Positions 24,954 to 37,307 of a stretch of 64,000 bases of DNA are shown piece after piece. How positions within the stretch are numbered: the first letter of the stretch is position 1; each line of letters opens with the position of its first letter. Source of the stretch: Nymphaea colorata (taxonomy: Eukaryota; Streptophyta; Magnoliopsida; Nymphaeales; Nymphaeaceae); the NCBI RefSeq assembly GCF_008831285.2, contig NC_045147.1:19074854-19138853 (forward strand), read 5' to 3'. Both the position numbers and the translations under genes were made by a program. The notes under the pieces were generated by a model. It had not been told where the DNA came from, did no database searches, and saw only the letters and a program-made list of their open reading frames with translations.

Positions 24954-27900
24954 ATGGCGACCACCACCCTCTGCGGACCTTCGCCGGAATCGGCCTTGTC
25001 ATCCGGCCGCAAGTTTCCCACTCCGGCGGCCACTGTTCCTTTCCAGGTGTCTCTCTCTTCTCCCTCCTTTCCTCTCTCTCTCTCTTTCTGTGCGATTTTG
25101 CGAACCGTTCGAGTATGTCCTTGCTTCCTGCATTCCGTCTCTTCCTCTCTGTCTCTCAAGTCTCAACCCAATGCCATTAGTTCTCTATGTTTTCCTGCAC
25201 GATTATGAGTGTGGAATGCATTGCAAGCTTATCTGAAGGAATGAATTGGTTCTGTGTCGATCTTGTTTCCTTTCCTTTTCTCCTGAAGTCTTAGTTTAGT
25301 TTTTTATGTGATCCTGATAGCTGTTGCCACGTATTGGAGATTTTTTATGGAAGTTACTGCAGAAAAAGAAAAAACCAAGTCCCCAGTCCCCTGGATGCCA
25401 TCTGCCAACTTAAGCATAAAATGTAGAGGGATGCACGAGCGCTGCCCGTTGCCCATGTAAACAAGAAAGGGGGCATACTTTATCGGATGATAAAAACCTA
25501 CATTGAGTCCTCATTAAAATGAAAAAGCTACACGAACGAACACATTACTGGTGAAGGATACCGGTTTTATCATGATTTGTTGGCTTGGTGGAAATTTGTA
25601 CTCCTTGGGAACTGCCGACCTTTTACTAACAAGAGGCAGGTTATGCTGTTCAAAGGTTGCGGCAGGCTGGATTATTCTACTTCACTCTGAATGTCTGGCA
25701 TGACCTTTTATCTACTTCGTGGACAAGCTATTCATGGTTACTTCTTTTGGTATTCCGTGTGGCTAGAAATCTAGTCTCAGTTTCATGCTTCCTTGCTGTC
25801 CTGCTTAATTGATGAAATCTTTCTATGGAATCATATGCTTGAACTTTCATGCACATTCGATGTAGTAATTTCTTAAGTTTCTTTCTTTAACTCGAGGGTT
25901 CAATAACAATCCAATTTTCCATTCTTAAATTGAACATAGGTTGTTATTTTAGGTAATATTTTATTCAATAACGTATATGATTTTCTCTACCAATTTCATT
26001 TCATTTTGTCTTATTTTCACGGTTGGAAGGGGTTAATACTTAAAATTAAACACAAACCACAGATGAGGAGACCCTTCCATGCAATGATATCCATAAGTTC
26101 CTCCAAGCACTTCAGTTTATCGTCTTTTATATTTCTTTCCTACCATCGGTTGTGCAAATTAGTTCTAACTCTCGTTCTTCGCTTAAACAGTCTATGCTAA
26201 AATGTCCCCTTGCAAGCTTGCCTGGGTCGGGCGTTTTCCATCAGAATGCTGTGAACCTCAGCAGTCATTTCTGTGGATTTTCGAAATATCAAAAAATTCT
26301 ATTTCAGAGGCCACTTAGAGATCATGGATTTGGGAGTGGATATGTGGCCTCAAATGTTCTACCAAAATATCATGCTTCAGAGAATATAGAAGCACCTCCA
26401 CCATTGGAAGGCAAAGTTCCTGAAGAAACATCGCCTCTTGGATCTGGTCGGTAAAACTCTTTCGTTAAACTAGATCTCTTGAATGCTCAGTTTTTAAAGG
26501 ATTCTGACATCTATTGGATCTCCAGTATGCTACTTTATTTTGTCTTCTGTAGTTTCTGACTTTCTGTAAATGTCTATATTTGTCGACAAAGAAATGTGGT
26601 AGCTTAACTAATGTCCTCTTTGTTTCTAATTTGTCTATGTGATTGGTCTTTACATTGTTAGTCGATAGTTCATTACTTTATTTTGCAAGAGTGGAAATTA
26701 CTTTCTGAGGTCTAAAGAACGAGATGCATTTCTAAACACTATCGGGAATATTCTACTGAATGTTGTCTTGGACCTTTTAGTTTCCTTAGATAAGACGTAC
26801 TTTGTTTTTTCTACTCCATTAAAAAATTAACAGTTGTTTTGACTTGTGGTATCTATGCTCTGTCGGTCAGCTTGCATCTAAAATTGTCCTTGTTACCGAG
26901 GAGCACCTCATGTAGACATTTCAAACCATAGTGCTTATTTTCTTAGGGAGCCTTTGGTATATTCAATTCTAACATGGTTCTCTTATACGACGTTAAATAT
27001 TGAAATATAATATATTTGATTTTCTTGTACAACTTGATTACGCTTTTTGCCTGCAAATAGCAGTTTTAGAAAATGGCAAAGGTATCAAAGCATATGGAGA
27101 GATAATTGTTTCCAGCGAATGGCATCATCACAAATGGACTTCCGTCATGTCTCAAAAGAACATGCATCTTTAATTCTGTAACAGATTGTTAAAAAATAAA
27201 GAAAACAGTGTGACAATGTGATGAAATATGTTGTTTTTTTTTTTTTGGATCATAAAGGCTCACAAAGTCCAAATAGTCTTGTGTGTAACTACTTTTGAGA
27301 TATCATTTGTCCATAGTTTGTGATTAGCTGCATGCCGCAGAAAGCCTTAATCGCTCTGCACCCTATACAAATAATATTTTTGGAACTGTCTACAAAAAGT
27401 AGATATTTTCATACTCATTTGACTTTGACGTCACATTTTCATGCGCGCAAAGGATCAGGCATGGACTATATGAAGTTGTATATGGGATTTTCAATTATAT
27501 TTCATTCGGTTTAGTTTCTTTTCCTTTTTTCATGCATTTTGCTGTCAATTATGGTCAATGGTTGTCAATAGCCATTTACTTTTTCACCTGTTGAGTATTC
27601 TCTTTCTGTTTTTGGATTTTTTATATTTTTCTGGAGGTGTTTGTATCTTGAAATTTTGTATTTCTTGTTGTCTAGCATATGTGGTCTAATTGCATTTTGA
27701 TTTCTTTCTTCCTTTTCATTTTTGATGTAACTGATTTTCTAGGTTCATCTTCGTACAAGTTCATTTTTCCTTATAACACTTTCCGATCTTACTGGTACTT
27801 GGATGTAAAGCTCTTTTATTTTTTTATATACTATTGAATTTCTCATTTTTTTTTATTTTGCCTCTTTTATTCTTATTCTCTTTTCCTGGAATTTCTTAAC

Positions 27901-30900
27901 AAAATTCCAATGTTCTTTTATCTATAGCAAGTTAAAATGAGACTGTTTTATGTTCAGCACATTTTGGATTACCAACAAGTAAAACGGGTGTGCTAGCACA
28001 AATAATTGTCTTCATATTATCATGGTTTGCGCATTTTCTACCCATAGGGAGAAAGAAAAGTACAACCACTATCACCAGATCACATGGTATGTCATATGTA
28101 TCATGGTTAAAAACCCTAGTGAATATTGATGACTAGATTAAACATAGTTATATTCTCAATTTTTCTTTTTTGCAGGAGTACATAGCACTGATGGCCTTTC
28201 TTCCAACTCTAGAGATATCTATGCCATGGAAGTTGGATGTTCAGAAGATTTACAAGTTTTGGATGGCCCGAGTAGTAGCGCACCATCCCTTTGCATTGCA
28301 GTTATTGGGGCAACTGGTGAGCTAGCCAGAAACAAAGTCTTCCCAGCACTGTTTGCTTTATATTACAGTGGATATCTCCCGAAGGTAGAACTGCAAGTTT
28401 TATACTGAATGTAAATGATTCTTTCCAAGCTTATCGGAAAAAGAAAAAAATTCTTCTATCCAAAATAAATTTGATTTGAGTGTTCGAGAATTATTTTTAA
28501 GTGCTATAGTATAATTTTTTTTCAGAAATTTTGGTTCTAACATAGCTTTATTACTGATGTCCCTGGGATTTCATGCTGAATGTCCATTCAGGATATCGCC
28601 ATTTGCATTCCAACCATCGCATGTCACTTAGAAGTCTGCTCAGGATGTCAGGAATCCATTTCCAAAGGCAGAACCAAAACATTGTGGGGGAAAGAACTAT
28701 GATATTACATGAAAATGGTAGTTTCTGTTATTTCATGTCTATACTACCAGGGCTGTCCTGTCCGACACTTGTACATATTATGTAAGCTATCGAGGAAATG
28801 ATAGTAAACCTTTATGCAAAGTATACAAAATCTGTGATACATTTCAATACATCTAATCCATTTCTTTTGAATAAATGCTATTAAAATGAAAAAGAGAGGT
28901 TGGCAAGATATGAAGCATATGCATTCATGTGGATAGTGTGCAAAACTAGTAGTTATTCGTAATTCTTCCCTTTATTTAGAGTCTCAGACACTCAATACGA
29001 GTAATATGGTCTCTTTGACTTAAAGTTCATGTATGGGTCATTTTGTGGCGCTTGAACCTAATATCATGTCACTATATAGTGACAAATAGCAGGAGGTATA
29101 AGGATGCTATGTATCATGTATTGCTGCTCTATCTTCTGAAAATACCTGTTCTAACTTCTAAGGAACATATCGTTATTGTGGTAGCCTATTTGATTTTTTT
29201 GTGAGGTTGAACTGTTGCTGTCTTGCTAAAAAACCAATCACACTCAATTGGTGTGAAATAAAAAGAACGATGCTGCTGAACATCCAAGCACATCCTGTTG
29301 GTCTGAAAGAAAAGATTAACCGCACAACCATTACATCCTAAAGTTTATTGTAGGTAGAGTTTGAGAACCTCGTGAAGCCATAACATTGATGTTTTTTTTT
29401 AAAGTGATGTATCTTTTCTTCAATCCATCTCTTGTTTGCAAGAAGAGATTCCTGAAAAGAGAGAAATATAAACATATCTGGACAGAAGGAAAGAAAGATT
29501 ACCTCGAATTTACTCTGTTCTAGTGGTCGCTATGTCTCATGGACATCCAAGAAGGAGACACAAGTAGCTGAAATTTTGTAGATTTTGTGGTCGAGTGTGC
29601 CCATGTGACGGTTGGAGCTCTAGTTTACGGACTTCATGTTTTCCCAATCATCACAAGCTTTCATTTTACTGAAAGGTGGAAGAAAGCAACTTCCAGTTAA
29701 AGGCATCACCCTTTTGTTCAACTTCATGTCAATATAGACATCAGCTGAGTGGCTTAAAGTTAAGTCTGTAATACCTCAAAATGCTCACCTAATTTAGACT
29801 CAAACTTGAACTGATTGCAAAAGCCTAGCAGGGAAGATTGTGAAATCAGCTAGTGGCGAGTAAGAATGCCTCACAATTGAACATCTAACTCCAACCATAA
29901 AGCCGAAGTTGTAAGATCTTGTGATTATAAGTTGAAGCCATCTCCTAGGCAAATGGTATGTCTGCTAGTCATCCTCTTGGAGACTGGATCTCTTAGTTGT
30001 TGCACATCTATATTTCCATCTTACTGATCTGTATGGTCATTACTGTTATTCTACTTTTTTATTTGAAGAACAGAAGTTGGATTAGAGAAATGTTAGTTCT
30101 GTGAGTACTTCATAGACATATCTATTCTTTTGTTTAAAGCTGCCCTTTCTTCCATCTGTCAGCTTAATGGTGTGTCATTCATGTGTCTTACCTTCCGAAA
30201 CTTTTGTAATGGCTGCAGAATGTGGGAATATTTGGCTATTCTCGTAAGAATTTGACAGATGAAGATCTAAGGTCCATAATTGCAGGAACACTGACTTGTC
30301 GAGTTGATCACGAGTATGAATTCTTGGATATCTACCTTTGGCCTTTACTGTGGTCTTTCTGAACGTCACTTGCCATATGTCTAGGCTTCTTCCTGGACAG
30401 CAATGTTATATCAGCAGCTCAGCTCCATGTTTTCTCCCCATTCTTGTTACTTTTGTTGACAAAATATGACTGTCAAATATTTTCTGCTTCAAATGATCAC
30501 TCCCTTCCAACTTCAAAAGAGTTTGTGAAGTAGCAACTCTTGATTTTTCCTGTTAAAATCTGCAGAAAAGAGCAAGAATGTGCATGTCTTATCCTCTGTT
30601 CTTAAATTTTCCAGGGAAGGTTGTGAAAACAAAACAGATGCTTTTCTTAATCAAACTTATCATATTAATGGTGGGTTTGACAATAAAGATGGGATGGCTA
30701 AACTTAACGCCCGTATGCAAAAGATCGAGGTGAGCATAAGGCCATTTTTTTACCACTTGGAATCTTGTGTTAACTCGACAGAGCTTCATGTTTTTTCTTG
30801 AAAGAGTACATTTATTTATCTCACTGGTTACTATAATCTTTTTCCAGTTGACTTCCCATTATGTGTAATTTTCCTGGATATTTCTTTTTAGGGTCACTCA

Positions 30901-32804
30901 GAAGCCAATCGAATATTTTATCTTTCTGTTCCACAAGAGGCACTTCTGGATGTTGCGTCATCACTGGCTGAGAAAGCACAAAGTAGAAGAGGCTGGAACA
31001 GGATCATAATTGAGAAACCTTTTGGGTTTGATCTACTCTCTTCTTTTAGGTTGACACAAGCCCTTCTCTCGAAATTTGAAGAGAAGCAGATTTACAGGTT
31101 TAGATTTATTGGCTTTTTGTGATATTTTCTTTCTAGCAGGACACTTTTTGGATACTCTGACGACTGCCTTTCCTAACCCATTTCAGGATTGATCACCTTC
31201 TAGGGAGAAATATTATTGAGAATCTCACTGTTCTGAGGTTCTCTAATCTTGTTTTTGAGCCACTATGGAGTCGCAGTTACATACGCAATGTGCAGGTATG
31301 ACCTCATGTCTTAAAAACATAAAATACTGGCATTTTAGGGCATCCCTTAATAAGATCTATGCTGACTGATTGCCACAGGTTATCCTTTCTGAAGATTGGG
31401 GGATGGAATCAAGAGGAAGGTAAAGACTAAGTACTATCAACTTTATGAATAGTCGTATGACATTCTAATTGTAATTGTCAAAGTTTTTAAACATTCTTCA
31501 AGGCTATGCAGCCTTCAACCATGTCAAGAGACCATTTTTGTTGCTGCATGTGAAAGAAGAACACAGAGCCTTATCAACTATTTTGCTTAATTCTTTTCAT
31601 TTGTCAGATATTTTGATGTGCCAAATGGTTATGGGATCATAAGGGACATCGTACATAGTCATATTTTGCAAACAATTGCTTTGTTTGCCATGGAACCTCC
31701 TGTGAGCCTTGATGGTGAAGACATTAGAAATGAAAAGGTGCAGATCCTGTTTGCTGCATTACTTAAAGTTTTATTTCACACTATGGATGCATAGAGAGCT
31801 CTGTTTTCTTCCATGCAGGTGAAAGTTCTCAGGTCCATCAGAAAATTGGAGCTTGATGACATTGTTTTGGGCCAGTATAAATCTGGTGGTGAAGATAAAG
31901 CGGATGTGTACTTGAACACCCTTACTCCAACATTTTTTGCTGCTGCCTTGTACATTGACAATGCACGGTGGGATGGGGTACCATTTTTAATCAAAGCTGG
32001 CATGGGACTCATCAAGCACAGGCATGACTATGTTTTGCTTTTCAATCACCAATTCTTCTGTTAGATCCATCATCATATGTACAATGTGCTGCTTTTCATG
32101 AGACTTTTGTCCTCCTAGGGATGAAGTTGAATATGAAGTTTCTGTTTGATTGTTTTGACCATCCTGATAGCAAGACCATCATTCTTTGGTGCCATTTTCA
32201 TTTCTCTAATTTGTATTGCAGAGTGGAGATAAGGATCCAATTTCGCCACGTTCCAGGAAATCTTTATCGTGAAAGGATTGGGCAGAATATCGATCTTGCA
32301 ACAAATGAGCTTATTCTGCGGGATGCTCCTGATGAAGCCATTCTTGTGAAAGTGAACAATAAAGTTCCTGGATTGGAGATACAGCTAGATGCATCAGAAC
32401 TGAATTTGCTTTATAAGGATAAGTATGCTTTTTATCACGGGCTCATTGTCTTCCAAAACTATCATTCTTGGAAATACCTTTTAAGTTGGAAATCCTAGAG
32501 CATTGTTCGGATTTATCTTATGCTAAGTGTTCTCTTCAACTTCAATAAGGAATTCTTATGTTTTAGGTATGATATTGAAGTGCCTGACTCCTACGAGCAT
32601 CTTCTGTTGGATGTAATTGATGGAGATAGCCATCTTTTCATGCGAAGCGACGAGTTAGCTACTGCATGGAATATACTTACCCCTGTTCTGGATGAGATTG
32701 ACCAAAAGAGATTACTGCCGGAGTTATACGAGTTTGGTGGCAGAGGACCTGTTGGAGCGTACTACCTTGGTGCAAAACATGGAGTTCGCTGGGCTGATGA
32801 ATAA
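24954..32804 (+). CDS. G6PD4: Glucose-6-phosphate dehydrogenase, plastid P0 type (G6PD4-like)
   Basis: Family of the first oxidative pentose-phosphate enzyme. Twelve exons: 24954-25046, 26191-26450, 28186-28384, 30219-30313, 30615-30729, 30892-31097, 31187-31295, 31379-31419, 31608-31737, 31819-32021, 32222-32422, 32567-32804; 629 aa. The N-terminus is Ser/Thr/Pro-rich and fits a plastid transit peptide. The nucleotide site reads GATGELA (159-165). EKPFG is intact (K296). The active-site signature is RIDHLLGRN (H326 kept) instead of RIDHYLGKE. YGIIRD and the C-terminal half are complete. These variants identify the P0 class of Arabidopsis G6PD4, reported to be poorly active alone and to pair with a plastid isoform. 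Exon 2/3 is ambiguous: 26446 joined to 28176 is also in frame (631 aa). Intron 10 starts with GC. A start at 24872 is out of frame with exon 2. Confidence 0.92.
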
Positions 32805-33189
32805 GTGCGACGGCGTCATTGTAAATTTTCAGACACCCTCTTCAGCATTCACCATGACACATGCCGCCGAGGCCTTTGTTGGTGATCGTATATGTTTTTC
32901 ACAGGAAACTGGACACTTGCATTTTCCGATTCGATATGTTAAAGGGATTTGTCTGAGCAAGACTGGCTGATTAAGCAAGCAGCAAAGATAATAACTTTGT
33001 ACATTTTTTTAATTTTATAAACTCCTCTTTCATAGCTGAATGAAGCTTCATCAGACTTAAAAATTTGTGTAGTATATTTACTAAAAATGTAAGGTAAATG
33101 GCCCAAAGTATGTTGGCATAGTGGAGTAAGTCCTTGGCTCAGCTGTTACACAGACGGCCATGGTTCAACTTCTATGGCTCTAACAAAGG

Positions 33190-33605
33190 GACTAATTGCG
33201 GGTTACCCTTTCTTTGAACCTTGTCAATGATAAACTTACACATATGAACTGAGTTTCATTTGAGTCACTGAGAACAAGGGAGAGGTATGGAAAGGATAAA
33301 GTAATGAAATAAAAAGTCATTGCTAGTAACGACTTGTCACGATCCATATAGAATCCATGTCTTGGACGGTCTACATAAGCCAAGGCATATATAGACCCTG
33401 AAGGGGTTACCAGCCAAAAGGATTTTATGACTGTGGGCGGCTGACAAATTTTTTCAAACCAGGTGCAGTTTCCTTCTGTAATAAATCGAAAAGAAACACT
33501 GTAAGGCAGTGGCCGGCTTCCCTTGAGAATACTACGTTCCAGGTTTGAATTTGGTCTTAACCGGCATACTATTAAAAGAACCACACTGGGTCATACAACA
33601 ATGGC
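33190..33605 (-). mobile_element. Possible tRNA-derived SINE
   Basis: On the minus strand an A-box-like TGACCCAGTGTGG (33593-33581) is followed about 33 nt later by a B-box-like ATTCAAACC (about 33551-33543). That is the order and spacing of a tRNA-type RNA polymerase III promoter. I could not define the 3' end or target-site duplications. A second, plus-strand pair (TGGCTCAGCTG near 33135, GGTTCAACTTC near 33162) is also seen. Confidence 0.3.
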
Positions 33606-34502
33606 TGGGGCTAGAATTGTCCATCCCTTTCTTATCCATGCTTTTATATTGAAAACTTATGAACCTCGGTTATAACGTGTTTAGAAGAAGGTATGTTATA
33701 AAATTTCTTCAAAAATGGAGTTTGCTCCAATCATACCCAACTGATTGGCACCTCAACAAATCCATCTAAATTTATTAAACTCACAAGAGGTATGCCCTCC
33801 AATATAAGGAAGACATAAAACATAACTTGGCACCTTAAATCGGATGGCTGAACTGGTTGCAAGACGTCGGCTTACTAAGAAGAGTAAGAAGAAAGGTTAG
33901 AGAAAGAAGAAAAAATTGGAAAAAATATGTATCTGTTTTCTCCTCCCAAAATCATTATGTAACTGCTATTTACACTTAATATTAATTACTGAAGAGAGAA
34001 AGGTGGTTTATGCATTCTATGTTAAAGGTCCACAAAATTTTACCTATAAAGGATCTGCACCTGGTAAGGTGGGTTGGCATAAAGCTTCAAAATTGAAGCA
34101 GGCTTACATTGCATGCCTAGGCAGCGCAATATCTTTCACTGTAAACCCCAGCAGATTCAGAGATCTTTCGAGTGAGCAATAGAGGAAAAGTGGAAAACTA
34201 ATGGGTTTTATGCTAGAACAGCCTGAACGGGATATGTAGAATGAACATGCACGTTTATAATGAAGTGGTCTAATTGATCACAACTCGAACCATCCTTCGT
34301 AAAAAAGAAAATCATTTAACCTACTTTTTCGCACGTAGCTTTTAACCTCTTCTTTCTCCCATTAAAGTGGAAAATAGTTCTTTCCACTATGAAAGGAAGA
34401 TGTTGATGTACCCTACTATTTATGACGAATATTGGGAAAGAAGAAAGGCCAACTTTAGTGATTTGAAATGAAGATGATGCATCCTTTCAAGAAGCTGACA
34501 AG

Positions 34503-34580
34503 CCTGTGAGATCCCACCATGATGCAACTCTTTGTGCCTGTGAGATCCCACCATGATGCAACTCTTTGTGCCTGTGAGAT
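34503..34580. repeat. Perfect 34-bp tandem duplication plus partial third unit
   Basis: The unit starting CCTGTGAGATCCCACCATGA occupies 34503-34536 and 34537-34570 without mismatch, and about 10 bases of a third unit follow. The identity implies a recent duplication or replication slippage. Confidence 0.97.
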
Positions 34581-37307
34581 CTGAAGGCCATAAAATAGCC
34601 ACGCGATGGTTTGAGATCTTCAATAACAAAGATTTTGACACATCGAAATTGGTAAACTTCTTTAAATCACATCGCGGTAGATATATTAATATTCAGTACA
34701 AAAACAGGAGAGTATCACAAAGTTGCGTGCATTTGGTAAACCCAAGTAGCTCTGCGGACGCGCTAGAATTAATGACTTTCCTAAAATTTTGGTACGTGGG
34801 CTTTAAGAATTAATTGTGGCCCGGATCAAGGGAAACCTTGTCTATGACCTTGTTAACATGAAGCATCACCAAAGTTCATACTCATATCTTCCGTTTAATT
34901 TGACTCTGAATTGAGAACCGCCCTAGATTGGTGCACCTACAAAGCCACCCACCTGGTGACTGATCTGCATCCCCATCTTGTTATTTCACAACTGGAGGCC
35001 CCTTAGTTCAAACCAACATGAACTGATGCTCTCGGCTTTTTCCTTCATCCTTTTCTCCTTTGCAGGTAATCTTGGTGGTTTTATAGGTCTTTGCAAGTTT
35101 ATGCTAAGAGACGCATTTGAGCTTTTGAATTTCTTTCCATTGGGGAGCTCACGTTGGCTACACCGATAGAGATAAGAAAAGATAAAATGAACTAAAATTT
35201 TAGTACAATTGTCAATTCCTCCGCTTCTGCCCTGACTGAATTACCACCAATCTGAAGTATAATGATCACTGTTTCTTCTGTTCTCTGAGAGCACTTGGTT
35301 CTCATGCCAATGAAAGAATCAGAATTATGATGTCTCTGAACTGCTGGTCAAGAAAATAATATGATCTTAATGGCCTGTTAAAAGAAAGACAGAAGGAAAC
35401 CCATAATTGTATCCGCTGCTTACTTGCTGCCGGTCACAATTCATGCGCACAAAGTCATTAGCTGAACATGATTTTTGGTCTTGTTTAGATTGTTTTTTGC
35501 TTATTTTATTGAATCAGCAAACAAAAATGCCAACAGTTGTTCAAACCACTCATGTCCCCCTTGATGTAAGACTAAAGTTGTAGCTTCGAGGAAGAAATTG
35601 GTGGAGTGACTATTGCTGAGAAGTCCACACTAGCCAGGACAGCGGAAGTGGCACCTCATGCCCACAAAGTTTAAAAGCTGTGGTCATCATAATGCTAGGA
35701 AACCAGTGGCAGTGATCTGATAGACAGTGGCAATGATCTGATAGACTGCTGTATTTGTTTCATCGGCTCAGATCTTTGATTTATTCATAATAATGTTTTC
35801 ACTTTTTGGGGAGTCTGGTGCTTTGAGTGACTAGCTGTGGTCGCTGAGCGTGGACAAGTCAATTCATCAGTAGTTTAGAGCCGGGCTTTTTCTTTTTAAT
35901 AAATTGAGCAGCGAGCTCTTCGTCATCACTTATGCATGGGCGCCACGCCCGGCTTTAATTCGATGGCAAGAACTCGAGTTTTAAACTCGCGACATTTTAT
36001 CGACCTGGTAAACTTCATGAGTGGCATCTGCCGTATGAGTTGCGACTCTACGGGCAACTTGGCTAATAGTACGAGACGAATTGACGCATGAACGTAAGCG
36101 TTTTTTTCTAGATTTTATCATTTAGAATTATTTTTTTTGGCAGCATTGTACTTGAGTTTTATATTTTTTAATTTTGAAAACTTAGAAGCTAAATAAATCT
36201 ATTGGTGAACCATTTTTTACAATATTTTTCTGTACGAAGTTTTGTTTATTTAATAGAAATTTGTAATGGGGACATGATTTTTTCGTTCTAAGTGTTCTCC
36301 ACCAGTTTTTCCTTTGTTCACAGTGTCCATTTATGTATGCTTATTTGCTTATAAGGAAGTACTTCCCACCAATTCAAGTGTGCAGGATGTTACTAATCTA
36401 TTGCCTAAAAGATGCTTGAAATCCCCTCATTTCTCTTAACTTGAGGGTCCTTAACTACATCAGACATGAGTGGCAGGTCACATTCAGCTCAACAAAGAAC
36501 CCCCAACATTTTTGGGGTTCAAGAAAATAGTACCCACATGAATCAAAGTAGGAAGACACTGTTTATGTATCTTCTATCCCGACCATCTATGTCATGCTCC
36601 TATTGTTTGAAGTATCATGTTTTGGAATTGTTTGTTTTGGGCGTTTAGCATGAGAATCTTTATATGGGGACACCCTTGTAATAGTTAATCTTTTAACTTC
36701 CACTTACAACATACCACTATTTTTTAAGGTGAATGAAACAACGCACTGTCTTTTAGGTGTACTATGCTTTTAAGTGATCCGTGTATTCGCAGGTCCTTCT
36801 AGGTTTGCCGCGGTTTGGTGGACCGTCGTGCCACACGGACGGACTAATGGTCGACTCGTGACACCATGAGCTTTTTTTTAAAAAAAAATTACGGTGCTAT
36901 TCATAGCTTTCAACCCTGTTGCACCGCTTCTAAAATACACTAATCGTCGTGCCGCTAATGCAGCAGCTATAAAGGTTTGCTTTGCAAGACCGATTTTGGT
37001 AAGTATATACCATGATATGCACGTAAAGATGACGCTTATTCCTTAGAAGGACAAAAAAGAATAACAAACTAAAAAGAGACTATAGAACTGTCAAAACTGT
37101 TGAGTGAAAGGTACTTTTCTTTTCAACTTCCATTAGTATACCATTCACGATTACATTTTCTGCCGCAGTATCAGGATATCTATCCTAATTTCTTGAACTT
37201 TCTTACAGAGAAGAGGGGAAGAAAAAAGACGAAAAGATACTAGGCAAAACAAGAGCTCATTTATTTGATCAAGGAAAAGAGAGTACATTTGTATAAGCTG
37301 CATCATA

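Larger units (their letters stand above)
32805..37307. other. Intergenic region between convergent G6PDH and boron transporter genes
   Basis: Contains the G6PDH 3' UTR, a tRNA-like SINE candidate (about 33190-33605), a perfect 34-bp tandem duplication (34503-34570) and the 3' flank of the boron transporter. The open frame at 33192-33584 (minus) has no domain I know and overlaps the SINE candidate. No gene is supported. Confidence 0.5.

Noticed and set aside
24872-25180. Upstream ATG at 24872 as the G6PDH start
   Set aside because: Its frame does not join to exon 2; only the ATG at 24954 gives phase 0 across the intron and a transit-peptide-like sequence.
33125-33185. Possible tRNA gene
   Set aside because: A-box-like and B-box-like motifs are present, but I could not fold a cloverleaf with paired acceptor and anticodon arms.
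33192-33584. 130-codon minus-strand open frame as a gene
   Set aside because: No domain, no splice context, and it overlaps a SINE-like A/B box pair, so it is more likely chance within a repeat.
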